A stretch of DNA of 64,000 nucleotides from Leifsonia sp. Leaf264. Its GTDB lineage: Bacteria > Actinomycetota > Actinomycetes > Actinomycetales > Microbacteriaceae. The DNA lies in contig NZ_LMMR01000004.1 in the NCBI RefSeq assembly GCF_001422325.1, positions 67,752-131,751 of the forward strand. Direction: 5' to 3'. The notes under the pieces were generated by a model. The model did no database searches. It worked only from the letters and a program-made list of their open reading frames with translations, and was not told where the DNA came from. Within the stretch, counting starts at the first letter, position 1. Each line of letters begins with the position of its first letter. Made by a program: the position numbers and the translations under genes. Below are positions 8,305 through 16,700 of the stretch, in pieces.

Positions 8305-8952
8305 TCAGGAGCGTTGACGGTTCCACAGCGACGGCCAGTCGACACCGACCTCGCGCACCAGGTCGCGCAGCGTGGAGAGAGACAGTCCGATGACGGTGCT
8401 CGGGTCGCCGTCCACGGAGCGGATGAACGGCCCGCCGAGGCTGTCGATCGTGAAGGCTCCGGCGACCTTCAACGGTTCGCCGCTGGCGACGTAGGCGTCG
8501 ATCTCGGCCTCGTCGACGTCGGCGAAGGTGACGCGGGCCGAGGCCACGGCGCCGACGGCGGCATCCGCCCGTCCGCTGCGGTGGTCGATGAGCCAGTGGC
8601 CCGAGAACAGTTCGCCGCTGCGCCCGCTCTGGCGCAGCCAGCGCTCGCGTGCGACCTCGGGCAGGTGCGGCTTGCCGTACACGGCCCCGTCGAAGAGGAA
8701 CGCCGAATCACCGCCGAGGATGAGACCGTCGATGGGCGCGCCGTCGACGAGGGAGCCGACGACGGCCTCCGCCTTGGCTCGGGCGAGCAGCTCGACCATC
8801 TCGGCCGGGGCGAGCGGGGCGCCGCGCTCCGCCTCGACGGCGGCCGCGAGAGCCTCCTCGTCGACCTCGGGGGAGATCGTGAGCGGCTCGATCCCGGCGG
8901 CGCGCAGGGTGGCGAGTCTGGCGGGGGAGGTGGAGGCGAGGTAGAGGCGCAT
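8305..8952 (-). CDS. maf: Maf/HAM1-fold nucleoside triphosphate pyrophosphatase
   Basis: A 215-residue Maf protein starting MRLYLASTSPARL, the family N-terminus that binds nucleotide phosphate. The GGDSAFLFDG loop replaces the more usual GADT, and GKPH follows as in the family. Maf proteins hydrolyse non-canonical or modified NTPs to NMP plus pyrophosphate (house-cleaning) and have been linked to septum control. ATG 8952 is chosen since homology begins exactly there; an in-frame upstream extension to 9081 is not conserved-looking. The gene lies upstream of accA on the same strand, an arrangement shared with other actinobacteria. Confidence 0.85.
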   Translation of the reverse strand: MRLYLASTSPARLATLRAAGIEPLTISPEVDEEALAAAVEAERGAPLAPAEMVELLARAKAEAVVGSLVDGAPIDGLILGGDSAFLFDGAVYGKPHLPEVARERWLRQSGRSGELFSGHWLIDHRSGRADAAVGAVASARVTFADVDEAEIDAYVASGEPLKVAGAFTIDSLGGPFIRSVDGDPSTVIGLSLSTLRDLVREVGVDWPSLWNRQRS

Positions 8953-9052
8953 GATGCTTTCGTGCAGAGTCGTGTGGAATGCTCGGATGATGGTCAAGAA
9001 CAGAACCCGCACGCCGTCCGCCGAGCGATCGGGACGCCGCGGGTCCGGCTCG

Positions 9053-10315
9053 ATGACCGAGGTCGAGCTCGACGTCACCAACGTAGCCCACGGCGGTGTC
9101 TTCGTCGCCCGTCACGAGGGGCGGGTGGTGTTCGTCAGCGACACCCTTCCGGGAGAGAGGGTGCTCGCCCGGGTCAGCGATGACGCGCATTCGAGCTTCT
9201 GGCGTGCCGAGACCGTCGGCGTCGTCACGGCGGCTCCCGAGCGCCGCCCGCACGTGTGGGCGGAATCCTCCGTCGACCGGGCGCCCGACGAGCGCGCCGG
9301 CGGTGCCGAGTTCGGCCACATCGACCAGGACTTCCAGCGCGAGCTCAAGCGCCGCGTCATCACGGACTCGTTCTCCCGCATGGCGAAGATCGACACCGAC
9401 GTCGATGTCGAGGCGATTCCCTCGGCACCGGATGCCGACGCCGACGCCGCGGCCACCGGGACGGGGTGGCGCACCCGCGTGCGGCTCCAGGTCGCCGCCG
9501 ACGGATCGGTCGGTCCTTACGCAGCGCGCTCCCACCACGTGGTCACCGTCGACTCGCTGCCTCTCGCGACGGCGGCGGTCGCCGACATCGCACCGCTCAC
9601 GCAGCGCTTCCCCGGTGCCGCCCACGTCGACGTCATCGCACCGAGCGATTCCGTCGCCCGGATCGTGGTCTCGGAGAACGACCGCCGCGGCAAGCCGAAG
9701 GCGCCCCCGCATGCCATCGTGCACGAGCTCGTGGGCGGGCGTCGGTTCCGGCTCGAGGCCGGCGGCTTCTGGCAGGTGCACGCCAGCGCCGCCGAGACTC
9801 TCACGGCGGCCGTGCAGGAGGCGATCGACGGCGACGAGTTCGATCCGCGGGCAGCCAACCTCGACCTCTACGGGGGTGTCGGCCTGCTCGCCGCGGCCGT
9901 CGGTGACCGCTTCGGCTCCACCGTGCGCATCACGACTGTCGAGAGCGACGCGAGGGCCACGGACCATGCGGCCGAGAACCTCTCGGAATGGCTGGGCGCC
10001 GCAGCTGTCACGGCCCGCGTCGACAGGTTCCTCAGGGAGCTCGTCGAGGCCCCGGCCGCCGAGCGTCGCCGCCTCGAGGGTGCGACCGTCGTCCTCGACC
10101 CGCCGCGGTCCGGCGCGGGACGCGAGGTGATCGACTCGCTGGTCGCTGTGCGCCCCCGTCAGCTCGTCTACGTGGCGTGCGACCCCGTCGCCCTCGCCCG
10201 TGACGCCGGGCTGCTGCGTGAGCGCGGCTACGAACTGCAGGCCCTGCGCGCGTTCGACCTGTTCCCGAACACGCACCACGTCGAAGCCGTGGCGCGCTTC
10301 ACCCGCGCGTCCTGA
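9053..10315 (+). CDS. TRAM-domain class I SAM-dependent RNA (uracil-C5) methyltransferase, TrmA/RlmD family
   Basis: An N-terminal TRAM RNA-binding domain (VELDVTNVAHGGVFVARHEG) is followed by a TrmA/RumA-type methyltransferase domain. That domain has SAM loop DLYGGVGLLAAAVGDRFG, acidic LDPPRSGAG, and the catalytic-cysteine segment VYVACDPVALARD near the C-terminus. It probably methylates C5 of a uridine in tRNA or 23S rRNA. No Fe-S cysteine cluster is evident. ATG 9053 gives the usual family N-terminus (420 residues). ATG 8987 or 8990 would add about 22 basic residues and cannot be excluded. It is divergent from maf. Confidence 0.85.
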   Translation: MTEVELDVTNVAHGGVFVARHEGRVVFVSDTLPGERVLARVSDDAHSSFWRAETVGVVTAAPERRPHVWAESSVDRAPDERAGGAEFGHIDQDFQRELKRRVITDSFSRMAKIDTDVDVEAIPSAPDADADAAATGTGWRTRVRLQVAADGSVGPYAARSHHVVTVDSLPLATAAVADIAPLTQRFPGAAHVDVIAPSDSVARIVVSENDRRGKPKAPPHAIVHELVGGRRFRLEAGGFWQVHASAAETLTAAVQEAIDGDEFDPRAANLDLYGGVGLLAAAVGDRFGSTVRITTVESDARATDHAAENLSEWLGAAAVTARVDRFLRELVEAPAAERRRLEGATVVLDPPRSGAGREVIDSLVAVRPRQLVYVACDPVALARDAGLLRERGYELQALRAFDLFPNTHHVEAVARFTRAS

Positions 10316-10335
10316 CCGCGAGCAGGCTGACGCCG

Positions 10336-10341
10336 TAGTCT
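10336..10341 (+). promoter_or_regulatory. Predicted -10 (TAGTCT) of the two-component operon
   Basis: TAGTCT lies 44 nt before ATG 10386. GGAGGGG at 10373-10379 is a good ribosome binding site, so this operon has a conventional leader, unlike many neighbours. Confidence 0.4.
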
Positions 10342-10385
10342 GGGAGGACGCGGCGAGGTGGGCCGGGCCAGTGGAGGGGACGCAC

Positions 10386-11066
10386 ATGACGGAGTCGAAC
10401 GAGGCAGCGGCATCCGCCATCCAGGTGGCCATAGTCGACGACCACGAGTCTGTGGTGCTCGGACTGAAGGCGGCCTGCGAGGCTGCCGGCTACGACGTGA
10501 TCTACACGACAGCGCGGGCCCAGGACCTCATCGACAACGTGCTCGGCCGCCCCTGCGACGTCGTCGTGCTCGACCTGTCGCTCGGTGACGGATCGAGCGT
10601 GACCGATAACGTCAAGGCGGCCCAGGCCACCGGGGCGGCAGTGCTCGTGCACTCCATCGCCGACCGGGTGGCCAGCGTGCGCGAGGCCCTCGCTGCCGGT
10701 GCCGCCGGTGTCATCCCGAAGTCGGCCCCCACGGCCATGGTGCTCGCCGCCATAGCGACAGTGGCCCGCGGCGACGTCCTCAACAACCTCGAGTGGGCGT
10801 CGGCCATCGACGCCGACGCCGACTTCGGCAAGGCCCAGCTCGGACGGCGCGAACGCGACGTCCTGCACCTGTACGCCTCCGGACTGCCGCTCAAGACCGT
10901 GGCGCTGCAGTTGGGCATCGCGCACTCCACGGCGAGGGAGTACCTCGACCGTGTGCGGGTGAAGTACGTCGAAGTCGGCCGGCCGGCCCCGACCAAGGTC
11001 GACCTGCTCCGCCGGGCCGTCGAGGACGGCATCCTGCCCGGCCTCGACCAGGACTCGGCTGGATGA
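10386..11066 (+). CDS. LuxR/NarL-family response regulator
   Basis: A 226-residue protein with a receiver domain (acidic pocket D18/D19, phospho-acceptor D63 in VLDLSLGDG, conserved Lys in VIPKSAP) and a C-terminal LuxR-type helix-turn-helix (RERDVLHLYASGLPLKTVALQLG, HSTAREYLDRVRVKY). It is the output of the adjacent sensor kinase. Its TGA overlaps the kinase ATG by 4 bp (11063-11066). ATG 10386 has GGAGGGG 6 nt upstream. The stimulus and regulon are unknown. Confidence 0.9.
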   Translation: MTESNEAAASAIQVAIVDDHESVVLGLKAACEAAGYDVIYTTARAQDLIDNVLGRPCDVVVLDLSLGDGSSVTDNVKAAQATGAAVLVHSIADRVASVREALAAGAAGVIPKSAPTAMVLAAIATVARGDVLNNLEWASAIDADADFGKAQLGRRERDVLHLYASGLPLKTVALQLGIAHSTAREYLDRVRVKYVEVGRPAPTKVDLLRRAVEDGILPGLDQDSAG

Positions 11067-12382
11067 CGACGGCCCAGCCGACCCGCACCACACCGAGCGG
11101 GGAACGCCTGCTCAGCGCCCTGCCGACGACCTCTGAGCCGCGTGCAGCGCTGAGCGCTCGACGGATCAACCTGGCGCTGGCCCGCGCGACGGCGTTCTTC
11201 GGGCTCATCTTCGTGGTGCAGACGGTGCCGGTGATGATCCAGCAGATCCCCGAGCTCATCGCCCCGTGGTCCTACATCGTCGGCGTGACAGTGCTCGGGA
11301 GCCTCGTGGCCGTCGCGATCTCGGCCTGGCTGAATCGGGTGCACAAGCTGGTCTTCGGCACGTTCGCCGTCATCTACCTGGCCGCCGTGCTGGTGTGGCC
11401 GCTCACCGTCGGCGATCCAGCCGACTTCGCCGATGACACCCCGTGGATCTGGTACCTGGTCACCGTGGCGACGACGAACGCGGCCATAGCGTTCAAGCTG
11501 CCCATCGCCGTGCTCTACACCGTCATCACCCCGCTCTGCTACGGCATCATCAGGCTGTCGCCGGCCGGCGGCGACGTCGGTTTCACCCGGGCGAGCCTCG
11601 ACACCGTCTACGCCATCCTGCTCAGCTCGGCCGCGCTGATCATCTTCACCTCGCTGCGGCAGGCGGCCGAGGCCGTCGACGCCGCCCAGGCCGGAGCCCT
11701 CGCCAAGTACGCGCAGGCCGTGCGTCAGCACGCCACGGACGTGGAGCGCGTGCAGGTCGACGCGATCGTGCACGACAGCGTCCTCACCACTCTGCTGTCG
11801 GCGGCCGGAGCCGACACTCCCGAGCAGCGGGCTCTCGCCGCGCGGATGGCGCGCACGGCGCTCGAGCACCTCGAGGTGGCGGCGGAGCCGCCGGCAGAGG
11901 ACGAGCAGGACGTGCCGCTGGATCGGCTGGCCCGCCGCATCCGCTCCTCGGCGTCCGCATTCTCGGCGCCCTTCGTCATCCGTGCCACGCGCGTGGCCGG
12001 TCGGGGCGTGCCCGTGCAGGCCGCTGAGGCACTGTACTCGGCATCGGTGCAGGCGATGGTGAACAGCATGCAGCACGCCGGCGGTCCGGCGACGCTGGTG
12101 CGTCGACGACTGACCGTGACGGGCCTGGCCGACGGATGCCGCATCACCGTGAGCGATTCCGGACGTGGATTCGATGCGTCGGGGATCCCGCAGGAGCGTC
12201 TCGGCATCAGGGTCTCCATCGTCGAACGGATGCTCAGCGTCGGCGGAGCCGCCCGCATCGACTCCGCGCCGGGTTCAGGCACGACGGTCACGCTGATGTG
12301 GCCGGCTGACGCAGTCGTCGATCCTGTCGCCGACGACGATCCCGATGCCGTGGGGACGCGCAGCGGGGGCGACAGCGCATGA
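11063..12382 (+). CDS. Membrane sensor histidine kinase (HisKA_3/NarL-partner type)
   Basis: A 439-residue protein with roughly five or six hydrophobic segments between residues 30 and 200, a helical region with the phospho-acceptor H237 in IVHDSVLTTLL, and a C-terminal HATPase_c domain. The N-box region is VQAMVNSMQHAGG, the G1 box VSDSGRGFD, and the terminal G-rich motif SAPGSGTTVTL. It should autophosphorylate and transfer to the response regulator at 10386-11066. Start and stop are both coupled by 4-bp ATGA overlaps to neighbouring genes, so the three form one operon. Confidence 0.88.
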   Translation: MTTAQPTRTTPSGERLLSALPTTSEPRAALSARRINLALARATAFFGLIFVVQTVPVMIQQIPELIAPWSYIVGVTVLGSLVAVAISAWLNRVHKLVFGTFAVIYLAAVLVWPLTVGDPADFADDTPWIWYLVTVATTNAAIAFKLPIAVLYTVITPLCYGIIRLSPAGGDVGFTRASLDTVYAILLSSAALIIFTSLRQAAEAVDAAQAGALAKYAQAVRQHATDVERVQVDAIVHDSVLTTLLSAAGADTPEQRALAARMARTALEHLEVAAEPPAEDEQDVPLDRLARRIRSSASAFSAPFVIRATRVAGRGVPVQAAEALYSASVQAMVNSMQHAGGPATLVRRRLTVTGLADGCRITVSDSGRGFDASGIPQERLGIRVSIVERMLSVGGAARIDSAPGSGTTVTLMWPADAVVDPVADDDPDAVGTRSGGDSA

Positions 12383-13422
12383 TCACCATTCCCCGTGCCC
12401 TGATCGTCGGTCTCGCCGCCGTGTTCTCGGCATACCACGTCGTGCTGGCGCTCACCTCGCTCGGGGTGCCGGACTCACCCGTCGCACCGATCATCGCCAT
12501 CGCCCTGTACGTGCTCGCGACGACCTTCAGCCTCTGGCCCACCCGCCCGGGTCGGATGCCGCTGTGGGTGGCGGCATTCGACCTCGCCGCGAGCATCGCC
12601 ATGCCGTTGCTCGTGTGCTCGACCCTCGATGCCGGGGCCGACAACGGCTACGCGACCTGGTACGTGGCGGCCATCGGAACACTCATGACCATCACCGCCG
12701 TACGCGGGCGGCTCCTCGTCGCCTGGGCCGGGGTGGCCTTCCTCGTGCTCCAGACGCTCGTCTGGGCCGGGCCGGCCGCACTCGGGTTCATCGGCGTCAT
12801 CGGCAGCGTGGTCTGGGTGGGGGTCGCGCACTTCGGCGCCCGATCGCTGTCGCGCGCTGCGCGTGAGGCGCGGTCGTACAGCCTCGCCGAGCGGGAGGCC
12901 GCCGACTGGCAGGCCGCACAGGATGCCCACCTGCACGAGCGGCAGATGCGGCTGGCCACCACGGACAGGATCGCCGCACCCATGCTGCGTCGCATCTCCG
13001 AGGCCGAGGGCGACCTGAGCGATGCCGAACGCCTCGAGTGCCGACAACTCGAGGCCGCCATCCGCGACGAGATCCGGGGGCGGATGCTGCTCGACGACGG
13101 CGTGCGTTCCGCCGTGCGCGACGCCAGGCTCCGCGGAGCGACCGTGACGCTGCTCGACGAGGGCGGCATCGACGAACTCGTCGGCGGCGACCGCGACCGC
13201 ATCCTCACGACCCTGCGCGATGCGATCGTCTCGACTGATGCCGACCGCATCATCGTGCGCACGGTCAGCGACGACGAGGTCGCTGTGACCGTCGTCGGCC
13301 TGCGCGGTGGCGATCAGCGCACGGCCGCCCTCGGAGACGGCGGTGCTGGAGGCGCCGTCGACGCCGAGGAGGACGACGACGACGGCGAGGTGCTCGACAT
13401 CTGGCTCGAGATCCCTCGCTGA
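12379..13422 (+). CDS. Kinase-like integral membrane protein of the two-component operon, catalytic motifs absent
   Basis: A 347-residue protein with about five hydrophobic segments in residues 1-160, then a charged helical region (about 165-235) and a small C-terminal domain ending in an acidic stretch (EEDDDDGEVLD) and IWLEIPR. Layout and position mimic the upstream histidine kinase, but I see no phospho-acceptor H-box and no N or G boxes for ATP binding. It could be a co-sensor or heterodimer partner that modulates the kinase, or a decayed paralog. Its start overlaps the kinase stop (ATGA 12379-12382). The specific function is not recognised. Confidence 0.75.
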   Translation: MITIPRALIVGLAAVFSAYHVVLALTSLGVPDSPVAPIIAIALYVLATTFSLWPTRPGRMPLWVAAFDLAASIAMPLLVCSTLDAGADNGYATWYVAAIGTLMTITAVRGRLLVAWAGVAFLVLQTLVWAGPAALGFIGVIGSVVWVGVAHFGARSLSRAAREARSYSLAEREAADWQAAQDAHLHERQMRLATTDRIAAPMLRRISEAEGDLSDAERLECRQLEAAIRDEIRGRMLLDDGVRSAVRDARLRGATVTLLDEGGIDELVGGDRDRILTTLRDAIVSTDADRIIVRTVSDDEVAVTVVGLRGGDQRTAALGDGGAGGAVDAEEDDDDGEVLDIWLEIPR

Positions 13423-13466
13423 CGCAGCGCGGTGCATCGGTCGGCCGGAATGGCCGCCCGGACATG

Positions 13467-13505
13467 ACGAAGGGGAGCCGGTCCTGAAGACCAGCTCCCC
13501 TTCGT
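13467..13505 (+). terminator. Strong terminator hairpin after the two-component operon
   Basis: A perfect 12-bp stem pairs ACGAAGGGGAGC (13467-13478) with GCTCCCCTTCGT (13494-13505), 45 bp after the 13422 stop. There is no long T-run. It may work in both directions, also serving minus-strand transcription past accE. Confidence 0.75.
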
Positions 13506-13777
13506 GTATCCGAGTCGCGGCGATAACCCGAATATCGCCCTGACTCGTCCCACTCGCCGCCTGCCGAACGGCTGGCCTGCGAGGGGCGGTGGTCCTTTTC
13601 AGGAGCACCTTCGATATCTATAGTGACGCACCCGCAACCACAGGAACAGTCATCATTTCGGGGGACATACGTCAGGACGCCGTGTGAAAGCGTCTTCCCT
13701 GACACCGCTCGCAGTCGCCAGCCCCCAGAAGGGGTGATGCGGGTCGGCCTGCGACGAGGGGTACATCCCGAGCGGAT
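13506..13777. other. Gene-free stretch with hairpins, no convincing gene
   Basis: The gap 13423-13784 separates convergent operons. Apart from the terminators listed at 13467 and 13778, a compound hairpin lies at 13671-13703: GTCAG/CTGAC outer arms and GACGC/GCGTC inner arms with a 4-nt bulge. It could end minus-strand transcription from accDE. A minus-strand frame starting at 13705 has a CSCGCGC run and non-GC-rich codons, but there is no good ribosome binding site, so I do not call it. Confidence 0.4.
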
Positions 13778-13793
13778 GCCGGCCTCAGCCGGC
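13778..13793 (-). terminator. Hairpin with the accE stop codon in its loop
   Basis: GCCGGC (13778-13783) and GCCGGC (13788-13793) pair across a 4-nt loop. On the minus strand the loop reads TGAG and contains the accE TGA. It is probably part of the 3' end of the accDE transcript. Confidence 0.45.
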
Positions 13794-14036
13794 GAATCCC
13801 CGCCACTGCCCGGGGCCCGGAGTGAGGGGCTGCCGCAGCGAGCGCTGGGAGCGCTGCCAGGCGTTCTGCCCGCTCGGGGGTGTCGTGCGGGCCCCGGCGG
13901 ACTCCTCGGCGAGCATCGCCGAGAGCACCGCGGTGACCGCGGCGGCCTCCTCGTCGGAGACCCCCTGCGTGATGAACGTGATGCCGGTCAACGCCTGGGC
14001 GTCGTCCGGCAGATCGGTCGCAGCGTGCCTGCCCAT
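13785..14036 (-). CDS. accE: Acyl-CoA carboxylase epsilon subunit
   Basis: A small 83-residue protein directly downstream of accD. The core (ITFITQGVSDEEAAAVTAVLSAM) fits the epsilon family, in which a conserved segment of the form G.P.deE.AAl.avl is followed by a variable tail with Trp and basic residues (QNAWQRSQRSL) ending in QWRGFAG. AccE stabilises and stimulates the AccA-AccD complex in actinobacteria. ATG 14036 overlaps the accD TGA by one base (TGATG), so translation is coupled. Confidence 0.85.
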   Translation of the reverse strand: MGRHAATDLPDDAQALTGITFITQGVSDEEAAAVTAVLSAMLAEESAGARTTPPSGQNAWQRSQRSLRQPLTPGPGQWRGFAG

Positions 14037-15640
14037 CAGAGCGGGATGTTCCCGTGCTTCTTGGCCGGCAGGCTCGCACGCTTGGTGCGGAGGGCGCGCA
14101 GGGCCTTCGTGACCGACACCCTGGTGGCGGCAGGCTCGATGATCCCGTCGAGCTCGCCGCGCTCGGCCGCGAGGAAGGGGCTGGCCACGTTGTAGGTGTA
14201 CTCGTTGGCGAGCTTGGTGCGCACCGCCGCCACGTCCTCGCCAGCCTCCTCGGCCCGCTTGATCTCGCCGCGGTAGAGGATGTTCACGGCACCCTGGCCG
14301 CCCATCACGGCGATCTCGGCCGTCGGCCAGGCGAGGTTGATGTCGGCACCGAGCTGCTTGGAGCCCATCACGATGTAGGCGCCGCCGTAGGCCTTGCGGA
14401 GGATCACCGTCACCAGGGGCACCGTCGCCTCGGCGTAGGCGTAGAGCAGCTTGGCTCCACGGCGGATCACTCCGGTCCACTCCTGATCGGTGCCGGGCAG
14501 GTAGCCGGGAACGTCGACGAGAGTGACGATGGGGATGGAGAACGCGTCGCAGAACCTCACGAAACGGCTCGCCTTCTCGCCGGCGTCGATGTTCAGGGTT
14601 CCGGCCATGGCGTTGGGCTGGTTGGCGATGATTCCGACCGAGCGACCCTCCACCCGTCCGAAGCCGATGACGATGTTCGGCGCGAACAGCGGCTGCACCT
14701 CGAGGAAGTCGCCGTTGTCGACGACGCCCTCGATGACGGTCTGCACGTCGTAGGGCTGGTTGGGGGAGTCGGGGATGACCGTGTTCAGTCGACGGTCGGC
14801 ATCCGTGATCTCCAGCTCAGTGTCGGTGTCGTACACCGGAAGCTCTGCGAGGTTGTTGTCGGGAAGGAAGCCGAGAAGGGTGCGGGCGTAGTCGAGCGCG
14901 TCCGACTCATCGCTGGCGAGGTAATGCGCGACTCCCGAGACCTTGTTGTGGGTCAGAGCGCCACCGAGTTCCTCCATGCCGACGTCCTCGCCCGTGACGG
15001 TCTTGATGACGTCGGGCCCGGTCACGAACATCTGGCTGGACTTGTCGACCATGATGACGAAGTCGGTGAGGGCCGGCGAGTAGACGGCTCCACCGGCTGC
15101 CGGACCGCAGATGATCGAGATCTGCGGGATGACTCCGGAGGCGCGGGTGTTGAGGCGGAAGATCTCGCCGTACTTGCCGAGGGCGACGACGCCCTCCTGG
15201 ATGCGCGCTCCACCGGAGTCGAGGATGCCGATGATGGGAACGCCGGTCTTCAGCGCGAGCTCCATCACCTTGATGATCTTCTCGCCGGCGACCTCGCCGA
15301 GGGACCCGCCGAAGACCGTGAAGTCCTGCGAGTACACGGCGACCTGACGGCCGTGGATGGTGCCGACTCCTGTGACGACGGAGTCGCCGTACGGCTTCTT
15401 GGCGTCCATGCCGAAGGCGTGGGTGCGGTGCCTGACGTATTCGTCGAGCTCGACGAAGCTGCCGGCGTCCAGCAGCTCGGTGATGCGCTCGCGCGCCGTC
15501 ATCTTGCCCTTGGCGTGCTGCTTGGCGATGGCGGCCTCGCCGCTCGCCGTCACAGCCTCGTGGAAGCGGTTCTTGAGGTCGGCGAGCTTGCCTGCCGTCG
15601 TCATCATGTCGGGGGCCTGCGCAGCGGTGTTCTCGGTCAC
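14036..15640 (-). CDS. accD: Acyl-CoA carboxylase beta subunit (carboxyltransferase)
   Basis: A 534-residue biotin-dependent carboxyltransferase of the PccB/AccD5 family with N- and C-terminal crotonase-like halves. Visible are the oxyanion and biotin/CoA-binding glycine loops ([36 protein letters not shown]). It transfers CO2 from carboxybiotin on AccA to acetyl- or propionyl-CoA. GTG 15640 is chosen because a -10 (TAGGCT) sits 7 nt upstream; the frame stays open to ATG 15694 but that part lies within the promoter dyad. It is divergent from birA, which biotinylates AccA, and followed by accE, as in M. tuberculosis accD5-accE5. Confidence 0.93.
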   Translation of the reverse strand: MTENTAAQAPDMMTTAGKLADLKNRFHEAVTASGEAAIAKQHAKGKMTARERITELLDAGSFVELDEYVRHRTHAFGMDAKKPYGDSVVTGVGTIHGRQVAVYSQDFTVFGGSLGEVAGEKIIKVMELALKTGVPIIGILDSGGARIQEGVVALGKYGEIFRLNTRASGVIPQISIICGPAAGGAVYSPALTDFVIMVDKSSQMFVTGPDVIKTVTGEDVGMEELGGALTHNKVSGVAHYLASDESDALDYARTLLGFLPDNNLAELPVYDTDTELEITDADRRLNTVIPDSPNQPYDVQTVIEGVVDNGDFLEVQPLFAPNIVIGFGRVEGRSVGIIANQPNAMAGTLNIDAGEKASRFVRFCDAFSIPIVTLVDVPGYLPGTDQEWTGVIRRGAKLLYAYAEATVPLVTVILRKAYGGAYIVMGSKQLGADINLAWPTAEIAVMGGQGAVNILYRGEIKRAEEAGEDVAAVRTKLANEYTYNVASPFLAAERGELDGIIEPAATRVSVTKALRALRTKRASLPAKKHGNIPL

Positions 15641-15647
15641 GCGGTTC

Positions 15648-15676
15648 AGCCTATCCGGGGCACCTCCCCGGTGCCC
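15648..15676 (-). promoter_or_regulatory. accD promoter with overlapping operator-like dyad
   Basis: TAGGCT (-10, 15648-15653) is 7 nt before GTG 15640. Immediately upstream, GGGCACC (15658-15664) and GGTGCCC (15670-15676) form a perfect 7-bp dyad over a 5-bp centre. It covers the -10/-35 spacer and the -35 position, so a bound protein there would be expected to block RNA polymerase. Confidence 0.55.
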
Positions 15677-15760
15677 GTTGAGGGATGCATACAAAGATGT
15701 GCCCGAACCATCGTGATCACCCCCAACCGCTACTCTGAACGCGACGAAGGGAAGCCCGTC

Positions 15761-16633
15761 ATGGAATTCACGCGGAGCGCGGCGCTCGCCGCCCGATTCG
15801 AGTACCTCGACGAGGCCGGATCGACGAACGACGAGCTGGTGCAGCGGGCCGTCGGTCCGGATGCATCCGGCTGGCCCGATCTCTCGGTTCTCGTGACAGG
15901 GAGCCAGACCAGCGGACGGGGGCGGCTCGGCCGCACCTGGACCGCACCGGCCGGACGCTCACTCGCCATCTCCCTGCTGGTGCGGCCCCGCCTCTCCGAT
16001 GGATCGCCGCTGCCGGCCGACAGTCTCGGCTGGCTGCCGCTGCTCACGGGGGCCGCGATGACCCGCGCCGTGCGCAGCGTCGTCGCGACCCACGCCGAGG
16101 CTGCCGTCGTGACCGTGGACCCGGACACCGACGCCGACCCGCGATCGGTCACGGTCGACCTGAAGTGGCCGAACGACGTCCTGATGGACGGCTACAAGGT
16201 GTCGGGCATCCTGGCGGAACTGCTGCCGCCCGCGGCGGGAGAGCAGCCCGGCGGCGTCGTGATCGGAGCCGGGGTCAACCTCGCCCTCGACGAGCACGAC
16301 CTCCCGACCCTGACCTCGACCTCGATCATGCTGGTCACGGGCCAGACCCCCGACCCCGACGAGGTGCTCTCGCTCTACCTCGCAGCCTTCGGTGAGCTGT
16401 ACGGCGCCTTCCTCGCAACCGACGGCGACCCGCTGGCCAGCGGGCTCCTCGCCGAGGTCACCGAGCTGTGCAGCACCATCGGCCGCGAGGTGCGCGTGGA
16501 GCTGCCGGGAGGCGACGTGCTCATCGGCACGGCCGCATCCATCGACGCCGACGGTCGACTCGTCGTGGACGACCGTGAGACCGGCGAGAGCCGCGCCGTC
16601 GCCGCCGGGGACGTCACCCACCTCCGCTACTGA
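15761..16633 (+). CDS. birA: Biotin--[acetyl-CoA-carboxylase] ligase
   Basis: A 290-residue class I BirA without the N-terminal repressor helix-turn-helix. Motifs are the substrate-binding [14 protein letters not shown] loop (GRGRLGR), [17 protein letters not shown] with the catalytic lysine region, GAGVNLAL, and a C-terminal SH3-like domain ([14 protein letters not shown]). It makes biotinyl-AMP and attaches biotin to the Lys of AccA. GAAGGGA upstream of ATG 15761 is a suitable ribosome binding site. It is divergent from accD with 120 bp between, as birA and accD5 are in M. tuberculosis. Confidence 0.92.
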   Translation: MEFTRSAALAARFEYLDEAGSTNDELVQRAVGPDASGWPDLSVLVTGSQTSGRGRLGRTWTAPAGRSLAISLLVRPRLSDGSPLPADSLGWLPLLTGAAMTRAVRSVVATHAEAAVVTVDPDTDADPRSVTVDLKWPNDVLMDGYKVSGILAELLPPAAGEQPGGVVIGAGVNLALDEHDLPTLTSTSIMLVTGQTPDPDEVLSLYLAAFGELYGAFLATDGDPLASGLLAEVTELCSTIGREVRVELPGGDVLIGTAASIDADGRLVVDDRETGESRAVAAGDVTHLRY

Positions 16634-16652
16634 CCGGGCGAATCCGGCGACC

Positions 16653-16676
16653 CCCGCCCGTCGCGACTGGGGCGGG
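16653..16676 (+). terminator. Terminator-like hairpin after birA
   Basis: CCCGCCC (16653-16659) pairs with GGGCGGG (16670-16676) over a 10-nt loop, 20 bp after the birA stop. There is no U-tract. Confidence 0.5.
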
Positions 16677-16700
16677 CCGGCTCTGGGGTATCAATGACCT

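Noticed and set aside
8951-9052. N-terminal extension of the RNA methyltransferase
   Set aside because: The extra residues are basic and not like the TRAM family start; ATG 9053 gives the family N-terminus. Kept as an alternative start (8987/8990) only.
8218-9183. Plus-strand open frame of 321 codons across maf
   Set aside because: It is antisense to the maf gene, which begins with the family motif MRLYLASTSPAR.
13265-13705. Minus-strand frame starting MSGKTLSHGVLTYVPRNDD with CSCGCGC
   Set aside because: The first half is in the gap but has no ribosome binding site, and the second half runs antisense to the 12379-13422 gene. Kept only as a curiosity.
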